Assembly: GCA_905201915.1 (NCBI GenBank)
Contig: CAJKQE010000045.1
Span: 1 to 16,622, forward strand
Source: an uncultured Lachnospiraceae bacterium
Lineage (GTDB): Bacteria; Bacillota; Clostridia; Lachnospirales; Lachnospiraceae
DNA length: 16,622 nucleotides
Direction of reading: 5' to 3'
Position 1 is the first letter of the stretch, and each line of letters starts with the position of its first letter. A program made the translations under genes and the position numbers. Under the pieces are notes generated by a model. The model was given only the letters and a program-made list of their open reading frames with translations. It made no database searches and was not told where the DNA came from. Positions 1 to 6,381 of the stretch are shown one piece after another.

Positions 1-690
1 AATAATGGATTTACAGATGTAGTAACATTAACTGTAAAAGATGGAAAGATTACAGAAATCAACTGGGATGCAGTGGGAGCAGATGGAAGTACAAAGAGTG
101 TGCTGTCTGAAAACGGAGAATATGTAATGACAGAAGACGGACTTACATGGAAAGAACAGGCAGAAGCTCTGGCAAAAGCAGTGGTAGAAAATCAGTCTTT
201 AAGCTTTTTAAATTTAGATGAGCAGGGAAAAACAGATGCAGTTTCAGGAGTAAGTATTTCTGTTGGAGGATTTACAGCTCTTGCAGAGAAGTGCTTAAAA
301 GAAGCAGCAGGAATGCTTCAGTCTGTGGAATTAAAAGACGGAACTTATGAAGCAAAGGCAGAAGCAGCAGATAATAATGGATTTACAGATCAGGTAACAA
401 TGACTGTAAAAGACGGAAAGATTACAGAAGTAAACTGGGATGCAGTGGGAGCAGACGGAAGTACAAAGAGCGTGCTGTCTGAAAGCGGAGAATATGTAAT
501 GACAGAAGACGGACCTACATGGAAAGAACAGGCAGAAGCTCTGGCAAATGCTCTTATTGAAAATCAGTCTTTAGATTTCCTTCAGGTAAATGAACAGGGA
601 AAAACAGATGCAGTTTCAGGAGTAAGTATTTCTGTTGGAGGATTTATCAGTCTTGCAGAAAAATGTATGAATGAAGCAGCAGGTATTGAA
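1..690 (+). repeat. Tandem 372-bp coding repeat (FMN-binding domains)
   Basis: The unit beginning at position 1 recurs from position 373 with only scattered, mostly third-position differences over several hundred bases. It encodes the duplicated FMN-binding domain. The low divergence suggests a recent duplication or ongoing gene conversion. More copies may lie upstream of the window. Confidence 0.85.
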
Positions 691-813
691 AAAACAGAAG
701 AAGTACCTGCAAACGGAACACAGGTAGATGCTGTATCAGGAGCAACCATTTCTTCTACAGCAGTAGTAACAGGTATCAACACAGCATTTGAATTTTTACA
801 GACAGTAAAATAG
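1..813 (+). CDS. Tandem FMN-binding domain protein, 5' end outside window
   Basis: The frame is open from the first base, so this is the last 270 codons of a longer gene. Two near-identical FMN_bind-type domains of 124 residues are visible (period 372 bp). Each runs from NNGFTD through VTxTVKDGKITE and NWDAVGADGSTKS to a motif DAVSGVSIS. A short extra C-terminal piece carries DAVSGATISST, the canonical form of the motif in which ApbE attaches FMN to the last Thr/Ser. The two repeats have Val-Ser in place of Ala-Thr. The family acts outside the cytoplasm as a covalently flavinylated electron carrier (RnfG/NqrC-like). Any signal peptide lies upstream of the window. The Rnf-like membrane gene follows 18 bp later, so the two are probably one operon, and an apbE-like gene lies at the other window edge. 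The family call is firm; the electron partner is unknown. Confidence 0.88.
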   Translation, partial: NNGFTDVVTLTVKDGKITEINWDAVGADGSTKSVLSENGEYVMTEDGLTWKEQAEALAKAVVENQSLSFLNLDEQGKTDAVSGVSISVGGFTALAEKCLKEAAGMLQSVELKDGTYEAKAEAADNNGFTDQVTMTVKDGKITEVNWDAVGADGSTKSVLSESGEYVMTEDGPTWKEQAEALANALIENQSLDFLQVNEQGKTDAVSGVSISVGGFISLAEKCMNEAAGIEKTEEVPANGTQVDAVSGATISSTAVVTGINTAFEFLQTVK

Positions 814-831
814 GAAAACGGAGGATACGAC

Positions 832-1599
832 ATGAAATTAAGATATCCGGCAGAAGCCTTTGCTTTTGGGATTGTATTATTTTCAGCAGGAATGAAAGAA
901 GCCTTTGCTGCAGGTATTCTTGTGATTTTGTCCGTAGTATTTGCTGAGTTTCTGAAAAATCTTTTACAGGATTTCGTACCTGACTGGAGCTTAAAACTTT
1001 GTGTATTTATTGGAACCGGAGCGGTAAGTGCATCTGCATTCTTGCTGGCATTTTCTTATCTGGGAACTTCAGTAACTACAGGACTTTGGATTATGACTGT
1101 TTTGCTGGGACTTTTTACCGCAAAGCATGTATTGGCAGAAAATGTGGAGGCAGAGTACGGAGAACTTTTCTGGGAATGTGCCATTGCATGGGGATTTTGG
1201 ATACTTTTAAGTATTGCCAGAGAATTCTTTGGTTCAGGAATGATTTTCGGTAATATGATTTTGAAAACAGAAATGCAGTCTAAAGTATTTTTAGAAACAA
1301 TTTTCGGATTTTTAACAGCAGGTATGGCGCTTGCCTTTACCAACGGAATTATCAAGAAAAAGATTACAAATACACATAGCTTACTGTTAGTTATTCCTTT
1401 GGCAATCTTTATCAGACCATTTGATATGGAAAGTTTTGGAGAAATCGTAGGTTTAGTATGGACCATTCTTGTTCCGATTATTTTATTCATTTCTGTAAAG
1501 AAAACATTGAAATTTGCAAGAACAGGAAAAGCATTTCGCGGATTACCGGTGGAAATGCTGGCAATGGGATTTATTTATATGATTTTAAGTATTTATTAA
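832..1599 (+). CDS. Rnf/Nqr-like integral membrane protein (RnfA/RnfE family)
   Basis: This 255-residue protein is almost entirely hydrophobic, with about six to eight membrane segments. Its C-terminal GKAFRGLPVEMLAMG resembles the PFRG-x-P/S-[IV] end of the RnfA/RnfE/NqrD/NqrE family, and a TNxHSLLL-like stretch fits the same fold. It is longer than typical RnfA or RnfE (about 190-230 residues). In Rnf and Nqr complexes these subunits form the membrane core that passes electrons across the membrane, coupled to H+ or Na+ movement. A CGGAGGA ribosome binding site lies 7 bp before the ATG. It directly follows the FMN-binding protein, which suggests that membrane protein passes electrons to that flavoprotein. 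No other Rnf subunits are visible, so it may be a stand-alone Rnf-like module rather than part of a full complex. Confidence 0.72.
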   Translation: MKLRYPAEAFAFGIVLFSAGMKEAFAAGILVILSVVFAEFLKNLLQDFVPDWSLKLCVFIGTGAVSASAFLLAFSYLGTSVTTGLWIMTVLLGLFTAKHVLAENVEAEYGELFWECAIAWGFWILLSIAREFFGSGMIFGNMILKTEMQSKVFLETIFGFLTAGMALAFTNGIIKKKITNTHSLLLVIPLAIFIRPFDMESFGEIVGLVWTILVPIILFISVKKTLKFARTGKAFRGLPVEMLAMGFIYMILSIY

Positions 1600-1605
1600 A
1601 GGAGG

Positions 1606-1656
1606 ACTGTCGTCTTTGCAGTTGAAAAACTGTGAGGCGGCAGTTTCTCTGTTTTG
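1606..1656 (+). terminator. Probable intrinsic terminator after the Rnf-like gene
   Basis: ACTGTCGTCT (1606-1615) pairs with AGGCGGCAGT (1635-1644), allowing G-U pairs. The loop holds an inner hairpin CAGTT/AACTG. An interrupted T-rich tail (TTCTCTGTTTTG) follows. It starts 7 bp after the stop codon, so it most likely ends the FMN-binding/Rnf-like operon. Confidence 0.65.
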
Positions 1657-1695
1657 TAAAATACAGATATTGTAGGGAGAGGTGGTTATTCATCT

Positions 1696-1724
1696 TTGAC
1701 ATTATAAAATCTACATGTTATAAT
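1696..1724 (+). promoter_or_regulatory. Perfect consensus sigma-70/sigma-A promoter
   Basis: TTGACA (1696-1701) and TATAAT (1719-1724) are separated by exactly 17 bp, matching the vegetative consensus at all twelve positions. Transcription would start near 1731 and run into the nuclease remnant, the two VOC genes and the small membrane-anchored gene. Confidence 0.75.
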
Positions 1725-1746
1725 TTTTTATAGAATTCCTCTGGAA

Positions 1747-2235
1747 ATGGAGGAAGAATATGCAGAATTACCTGATAGTTACGTGATTTTTATCTGTGAT
1801 TTTGATCCTTTTGGCGAAAGAAAATATCGTTATACTTTTCAGATGCAGTGTGAAGAAAGCGATCGAACACCATTAGAAGACGGAAGGAAAATTGTATTTT
1901 TAAGTACTTGCGGAGAGAATGAGGGTGAAATTTCCAAGGAACTGTTGGCTTTTTTGAAATTTGTAAAAGCAGATTTAAAAGAAAGTCAGGGGGATTTTCA
2001 TGATGACTATGTGAAAAAGCTTCAGGAGTTTATCCGGCATGTAAAAGAAAGTCGCGAGATGGAGGAACGCTTTACGACTTTAGAAGAAATGTTAAAAGAT
2101 GAGCGAAAAGAAGGTAGATTAGAAGCTCAGAAGAAAATTGTATCGAAAATGTTGTTAAAAGGACTCAGTGATGATGAAATTAAAAAATGTACTGATTGTT
2201 GTAAAGGACATAGAAAAATCCAAAAGGTTTTATAG
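1747..2235 (+). pseudogene. C-terminal remnant of a PD-(D/E)XK (Rpn-like) nuclease
   Basis: The 162-residue frame starts inside the conserved core of the Rpn/PDDEXK transposase-nuclease family. ELPDSYVIFICDFDPFG, RYTFQMQCEE and the stretch ending in FLSTCGENEG are typical of the second half of these proteins, followed by the usual helical C-terminus with KMLLKGLSDDEIKK. Full members are about 270-320 residues, so the N-terminal catalytic half is absent. Upstream DNA is only a terminator and a promoter, so this is a truncation rather than a missed start. The last residues (CTDCCKGHRKIQKVL) do not look like family sequence; they are the next gene's 5' end read in another frame. The family promotes recombination or mobility in other bacteria. 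This copy is presumably inactive but may still be transcribed and supplies the next gene's ribosome binding site. Confidence 0.75.
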
Positions 2236-2536
2236 AGATTTATTTGGACTTGAAGTCGTTCTTGATAGTGGTGGAAATGTGATTTTAACAGAAGGACTGG
2301 TTCTTCAGGAGGAAAGCCTTTGGAAAGAAACAATACACAGAGAGTTATGCTCGAAGCATAATAAAACAGAGCTTTATTTTGCAGAAAGGGATATGGAACA
2401 TTTTTTAGAAAAGCTTCAATCTTATGAAGATATTATAGAATATGTGACACCTCTTACCGTAAACTCATGGGGAAGACAAGTTGTGCGATTTTATGATTTG
2501 GACGGTAATCTTATTGAGGTTGCCAGTGAAGGATAA
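2171..2536 (+). CDS. VOC (glyoxalase/dioxygenase-fold) family protein 1
   Basis: The protein is about 121 residues with the VOC beta-alpha-beta-beta-beta layout. It opens with MKLKNVLIVVKDIEKSKRFY and closes with VVRFYDLDGNLIEVAS, both signature edges of the superfamily. The usual first metal-ligand His near residue 5 is replaced by Val or Leu, while the terminal Glu of LIEV is kept, so metal-dependent catalysis is uncertain and a binding or resistance role is possible. Starts at GTG 2168, ATG 2171 and ATG 2174 are all in frame. AAAGGA at 2158-2163 sits 7 bp before ATG 2171, and ATG 2174 fits family N-termini equally well. The first 65 bp overlap the nuclease remnant. The next VOC gene follows within 15 bp, implying co-transcription. 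The substrate is unknown. Confidence 0.85.
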   Translation: MMKLKNVLIVVKDIEKSKRFYRDLFGLEVVLDSGGNVILTEGLVLQEESLWKETIHRELCSKHNKTELYFAERDMEHFLEKLQSYEDIIEYVTPLTVNSWGRQVVRFYDLDGNLIEVASEG

Positions 2537-2551
2537 GGAGAAGTGATAGCG

Positions 2552-2932
2552 ATGAAATTAGATACCATGCATCATATTGCGATTATTGGTAGTAATTATG
2601 AGAAATCTAAAAAATTTTATGTAGATATTTTGGGATTTGAAGTTATTCGGGAAAATTACAGGGAAAAGCGAAAGGACTATAAAATTGACCTTCGTCAGGG
2701 AAATATAGAAATCGAATTGTTTATTATTCCTGGATGCCCTAAGAGATTAAGTTATCCTGAGGCAAATGGTTTGCGTCATCTGGCATTTAAAGTAGAGTCG
2801 GTAGAAGAAACAGTGAAAGAATTGCAAAGGCTGGGGATAGAAACAGAACCAATTCGAATAGATGAATTTACAGGAGAGCAGATGACATTTTTCTTTGACC
2901 CTGATGGATTGCCTTTAGAATTACATGGATAA
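2552..2932 (+). CDS. VOC family protein 2 (GloA2/SMU1112c-like glyoxalase fold)
   Basis: The protein has 126 residues from the ATG at 2552. AAGGAG at 2535-2540 is 11 bp upstream; a GTG at 2543 is in frame but too close to that site. The four positions expected for VOC metal ligands are present: His8 (MHHIAI), Glu55 (IEIELF), His76 (LRHLAF) and Glu123 (LELHG). DPDGLPLELHG is the typical C-terminal strand. This fits a small metal-dependent lactoylglutathione-lyase-like or isomerase enzyme of the SMU1112c/YwbC-like group, which is commonly annotated as glyoxalase but has unproven substrates. It is adjacent to another VOC gene, with less than 20 bp between them. Confidence 0.88.
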   Translation: MKLDTMHHIAIIGSNYEKSKKFYVDILGFEVIRENYREKRKDYKIDLRQGNIEIELFIIPGCPKRLSYPEANGLRHLAFKVESVEETVKELQRLGIETEPIRIDEFTGEQMTFFFDPDGLPLELHG

Positions 2933-2945
2933 AGGGAGATGCAAA

Positions 2946-3329
2946 ATGAATAAAAAAGAAAAATTAGGAAAACGGACATTGATTTTTGCAGGAATATCAG
3001 TGATTTGTATTGCTGTGGGAACACTAAGTTGGGGATATTATAAGAGAGTTACAGAGTTTAAAAATTCAAAATGTGACTTTGTACCACCTTCTGCTTTTAG
3101 TGGTATAGTGCAACAGATAGATATAGAAAACAGCCAAATGGCAGTTTTGATAGAAAAAAACGTGACCGCACAGGAAAAAACAGAACCTAAAAGTGTAATG
3201 TTGGATTGTGAAAAAGTAGATTACAAATTGTATAATACAGAGCAGGGAGATTGGATTGAGTTTTTCTGTGAAGAAGAAAAGCTGGATGATGAGTATGTAG
3301 AAATATCTAATTTTATCAGAAAAGAGTAA
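2946..3329 (+). CDS. Small membrane-anchored extracytoplasmic protein, unknown function
   Basis: The 127-residue protein starts at ATG 2946, with AAAGGGA about 8 bp upstream. It has a basic N-terminus (MNKKEKLGKR) and one hydrophobic segment (about residues 10-28), then about 95 residues predicted outside the membrane. The soluble part is strand-rich (SGIVQQIDIENSQMAVLI, later DWIEFFCEEEKLDDEYVEISNF) and could be a small OB-like or DUF3221-like beta domain, but I cannot assign a family. It follows VOC protein 2 by 13 bp and is the last gene before the first cobalamin riboswitch. No terminator is evident after it. Confidence 0.7.
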   Translation: MNKKEKLGKRTLIFAGISVICIAVGTLSWGYYKRVTEFKNSKCDFVPPSAFSGIVQQIDIENSQMAVLIEKNVTAQEKTEPKSVMLDCEKVDYKLYNTEQGDWIEFFCEEEKLDDEYVEISNFIRKE

Positions 3330-3340
3330 AAATCCCATGC

Positions 3341-3369
3341 TTGACATATTTCTTTTAATTATGTACTAT
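3341..3369 (+). promoter_or_regulatory. Promoter of the cobalamin/ECF operon
   Basis: TTGACA (3341-3346), a 17-bp spacer and TACTAT (3364-3369) form a near-consensus vegetative promoter. It lies 11 bp after the preceding stop codon and just before the riboswitch. The -35 region (TTGACATAT) is identical to that of the second riboswitch promoter at 12138. Confidence 0.82.
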
Positions 3370-3380
3370 AGGAATATAGA

Positions 3381-3555
3381 ACTGCATAGTCTAAGTGGTC
3401 GTTGAACTTTAAGTTCAAGGTTAAAAGGGAAACCGGTGAAATTCCGGTACAGTCACCTCTGCTGTGAAGTGGACAAGGAAATAAGAGCCATTGAATAATG
3501 ATTTGAGAAGGCATTTCCGAGAATGAAGCGAAGTCAGAACACCTGCCATGTGTAT
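3381..3555 (+). promoter_or_regulatory. Cobalamin riboswitch 1 (long, Cbl-I-like)
   Basis: Hallmarks appear in the right order. A TTGAAC/GTTCAA stem (3402-3418) is followed by AAAAGGGAA (3423-3431) and a CCGG/CCGG hairpin (3433-3447). Next come the ACAGTCACCTCTGCTGTGA block (3449-3467) and the B12 box GAAGTCAGAACACCTGCCAT (about 3530-3549). Between the core and the box lies a 62-nt peripheral arm with GCCATTG (3487-3493) and GAGAAGGC (3505-3512), as in adenosylcobalamin-type (Cbl-I) riboswitches. It precedes a terminator and the barrel/DUF4430/ECF operon. High cobalamin should therefore lower expression of those genes. Confidence 0.92.
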
Positions 3556-3634
3556 AGTGTATTTCCGGGTTGAGGAGATTTTTTTTGTGTACAGCAATAT
3601 GCAGTGATAAAAATTCATATTGAATAAATAACTG

Positions 3635-3673
3635 AAAGGTTCTTTTGCCGAGATGGGAAAAGAACCTTTTTTT
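3635..3673 (+). terminator. Riboswitch-linked intrinsic terminator 1
   Basis: AAAGGTTCTTTT (3635-3646) pairs perfectly with AAAAGAACCTTT (3658-3669) and is followed by a run of seven T. It lies about 80 nt after the aptamer and 59 nt before the first operon gene, the normal position for a transcription-attenuating expression platform. I could not identify the competing antiterminator with confidence. Confidence 0.88.
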
Positions 3674-3731
3674 CGTATTATTAGAAAGTTTCTATATATG
3701 ATACAGAAGGAATAATTAAAGGAGATTGGGA

Positions 3732-6371
3732 ATGAAAAGAAAAAATTTAAAAATAGTAGTTTCTGCAATAGCAACGATGCTGGCAATTCAATCGCCGCTG
3801 TCGGTATTAGGAGCAGAAACGTACGAGTTTTTGCAGGAGGAAATGTTACCGGGAACAGCAGAGAGTGTTTTGGATGAAGAATTCCTTGCAGGCACAGCAG
3901 ATGAGACAGAAAGAGCGGGGGAAATGGTTGTCTCCGATGCGCAGAAACAGGATGGAATAACCATTTATCAGCCGGCATTTGAAGGCTTAAATAAAGCTGA
4001 AAATTATTTGCAGACAGCAGTTACCAATCCCATTGTGGACTCCATTGGAGGTGAATGGGCTGTAATTGCAATGGCGAGAAATGGAAATTTGAATAATGCG
4101 GCAAAGAATAATTATTTGCAGAATATTTATCAAAAACTGAGAGAAACGAGCGGAGTCCTTCATACAACAAAATATACAGAATATTCCAGAGTAGCTCTTG
4201 CACTTACTGCTATGGGTATAAATCCCAGATCCGTAGAAGGATATAATCTGCTTCAGCCTTTAGCTAATATGAAAAAGGTAAACAGACAGGGGATTAATGG
4301 TACGATTTTTGCATTAATTGCTTTTGATTCTAATCAATATGAAATTCCACAGATAGAAGGTTCTGGTACACAGGCAACTAGAGAAAGTCTTATTCAGACA
4401 ATTTTGTCATCAGAAATTTCAGGAGGTGGCTGGGCGTTGATGGGGAACCAGCCAGATCCGGATATAACAGCAATGGCATTGCAGGCATTAGCACCTTATA
4501 CTCAGCAGCAGAAAGTAAAAGAAGCGGTGGACAGAGGTATTGAAATGTTGGCAAAGCTTCAGGATGTAGAAGGTGGATATATCAGTAATGCCGGATATGA
4601 CAGTGCTAAAAATCTGGAAAGTACAGCACAGGTAGTCATTGCTCTTTCAGCCATTGATGTGTCTTTACTGAATTCTGAAAAATTTATAAAAAATGGAAAG
4701 ACATTATTAGATGAAATGTTGCGTTTTCAGGTTGCTGATGGTTCTTTCTGTCATGTGATTGATGGCGGTTCTAATCAGATGGCAACAGAGCAGGGTACTT
4801 TAGCTTTAGTAGCATGGTATCGGGCTGTTACAGGAAGAAATTCTTTGTACAATATGACTGATATGGAGAGCGGACAGACGGGAGGAGAGGAAACACCGGA
4901 AAGAATTGAAGCATTTCGAGAAAAATTAGAAGCATTTTCCAATCACTTGACATTAGATAATACAAATGATTTATATGCACTGAAAGTAGAATTAAGTTTA
5001 ATGGGAAATTTTTCTGAGAAAGATGATTTTGAAGCAAAACTGGAAAAAATGTTAAAAGAAGTAGAAAAACAGGCAGAAGAGGTAGAACATTTAGATAAAG
5101 AGATATGGGAAGGTTTTGATCCTTTAAATATTACATTGAAAGATAAAGAAGAAGTAGGAAGACTTTTAACAGCTTTTTATAAAATTCCAGAAGCGAACAG
5201 AAAACACTTACAGTACGGGGAAGAACTGTTAAGGGCAGACAGCATTATTAAGAAACTGGAGCAGGATGTTATAGGAACAGAAATTTTTGAAAATGTGAAA
5301 AATTCCAAGAAAGATTATACATATCAAGGAAAGGGCTACACCATTTGCTTAAAGGGAAAAAATGTATATGAGCCAGCAGATATGAAAGCTGGAATAGAAA
5401 TAAAAGAACAGAAAAATTCTTTGGAATTTGAAACAAAAGAAATTGGAGAATTTCCAGGAGAAGTTGAAATTGCGGTGGAGACAGCTCTAAAAGAAAGCGT
5501 ATATATGTTATATTACGAAAAAGATGGAAAACAGCAGGAAAAACAGTGGGTATCGGTAAATAACGGACAGGTTGTCTGTGATATAGAAATTGGTGGAAAA
5601 TATGTATTGAAGAAGCCGAAAATAGAAAATGAAACAGCATTATTTCAGACAGAAAATCATTCAGAAAGTAAAAACAAGACAGATACAAAAGGTAAAACTG
5701 CAAATACAACAAAACAGCCAGATCAATTGTCTTCTTCAAATATCATTCAAGCAACAATAAAAGATGGCATTGTAGAGAAAAAAGTATTTGAAGAAATTAA
5801 GGGGAAGGATAAGAACCTGCAAATAGAGGGAGAAATGAAAAAGGATAGGCCTTATATTCTGACCATTAATGGAAAAGATGTAAAAAATGCAAAGGATATG
5901 AAAGTAGGAATAAAAGAAGGCAGCCAATATGAAGAAGAGATAAAGCAACTGGCAGAAAATCCGTTTATTTTCCACTTTGAGGAGGAAGGTGAATTTCCGG
6001 GAGAAATGCAGGTGGAAATCACAGTGGATAAAGAAGATGGGGAATATCTGTTTATGAAGTATAATCAGCAGGAAAAAAAGGCGGATTATATTCAGAAGGT
6101 TACAGTAAAAGATAAAAAAACTAAATTTATTATCTCAGAAGGTGGAGATTACTTCATTGACAAGCGTGTAAAAACAAAATCTTTAAATGAAAAAAAAGAA
6201 GAAACAAAGGAAAAATCTAATCCGGAAACTTTGGATAAAGAGGATGAGGTAATAGTTGCCGGAACAAAAAAAGAGATAAATCCTGTTGTAATTGCTGTTG
6301 CTTCTGTTATTATATTAGGGGCAGCAGTTGGCGGAGCATGGTACTACTATTTAAGAAAGAAAAGAAAATAA
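3732..6371 (+). CDS. Secreted, membrane-anchored alpha/alpha-barrel protein (transcobalamin alpha-domain-like)
   Basis: The protein has 879 residues from ATG 3732, with AAAGGAGA 7 bp upstream. A signal peptide (MKRKNLKIVV to VLGA, cleavage near residue 28) leads into an alpha/alpha-toroid domain at about 84-377. This domain has repeated helical pairs of the terpene-cyclase/prenyltransferase-like fold (SGGGWALMG, DITAMALQALAPY, ESTAQVVIALSA, TEQGTLALVAWYRA). The same fold forms the alpha domain of intrinsic factor and transcobalamin. A long helical, charged region (about 390-515) follows. Two related beta modules (about 516-630 and 682-813) come next, each with EFPGE and ending GGKYVL or GGDYFI. 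A Lys/Glu linker and one C-terminal membrane segment with an RKKRK tail complete the protein. No LPXTG is seen. It lacks DUF4430, which is encoded by the next gene. Secretion argues against a terpene-cyclase enzyme. I infer a surface cobalamin-binding half-protein under riboswitch control. Confidence 0.85.
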   Translation: MKRKNLKIVVSAIATMLAIQSPLSVLGAETYEFLQEEMLPGTAESVLDEEFLAGTADETERAGEMVVSDAQKQDGITIYQPAFEGLNKAENYLQTAVTNPIVDSIGGEWAVIAMARNGNLNNAAKNNYLQNIYQKLRETSGVLHTTKYTEYSRVALALTAMGINPRSVEGYNLLQPLANMKKVNRQGINGTIFALIAFDSNQYEIPQIEGSGTQATRESLIQTILSSEISGGGWALMGNQPDPDITAMALQALAPYTQQQKVKEAVDRGIEMLAKLQDVEGGYISNAGYDSAKNLESTAQVVIALSAIDVSLLNSEKFIKNGKTLLDEMLRFQVADGSFCHVIDGGSNQMATEQGTLALVAWYRAVTGRNSLYNMTDMESGQTGGEETPERIEAFREKLEAFSNHLTLDNTNDLYALKVELSLMGNFSEKDDFEAKLEKMLKEVEKQAEEVEHLDKEIWEGFDPLNITLKDKEEVGRLLTAFYKIPEANRKHLQYGEELLRADSIIKKLEQDVIGTEIFENVKNSKKDYTYQGKGYTICLKGKNVYEPADMKAGIEIKEQKNSLEFETKEIGEFPGEVEIAVETALKESVYMLYYEKDGKQQEKQWVSVNNGQVVCDIEIGGKYVLKKPKIENETALFQTENHSESKNKTDTKGKTANTTKQPDQLSSSNIIQATIKDGIVEKKVFEEIKGKDKNLQIEGEMKKDRPYILTINGKDVKNAKDMKVGIKEGSQYEEEIKQLAENPFIFHFEEEGEFPGEMQVEITVDKEDGEYLFMKYNQQEKKADYIQKVTVKDKKTKFIISEGGDYFIDKRVKTKSLNEKKEETKEKSNPETLDKEDEVIVAGTKKEINPVVIAVASVIILGAAVGGAWYYYLRKKRK

Positions 6372-6381
6372 GGTGAGAAAA

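Noticed and set aside
999..1490. Open frames of 84 and 144 codons inside the Rnf-like gene
   Set aside because: They overlap a well-supported membrane protein gene in other frames, with no ribosome binding site or recognisable product.
3421..3978. A 185-residue minus-strand open frame over riboswitch 1 and the start of the barrel gene
   Set aside because: It lies antisense to a clear riboswitch, a terminator and a signal-peptide coding region, and its composition (runs of Leu, Phe, Ser) is typical of the complement of an AT-rich coding strand.
3732..6371. A true squalene/terpene cyclase or prenyltransferase enzyme
   Set aside because: The protein is secreted and membrane-anchored, I see no DXDD-type catalytic motif, and it is encoded next to a DUF4430 lipoprotein behind a cobalamin riboswitch; the binding-protein reading fits better.
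6240..6371. LPXTG sortase signal at the C-terminus of the barrel protein
   Set aside because: There is a hydrophobic segment and a basic tail, but no LPXTG-like motif before it, so a simple membrane anchor is more likely.
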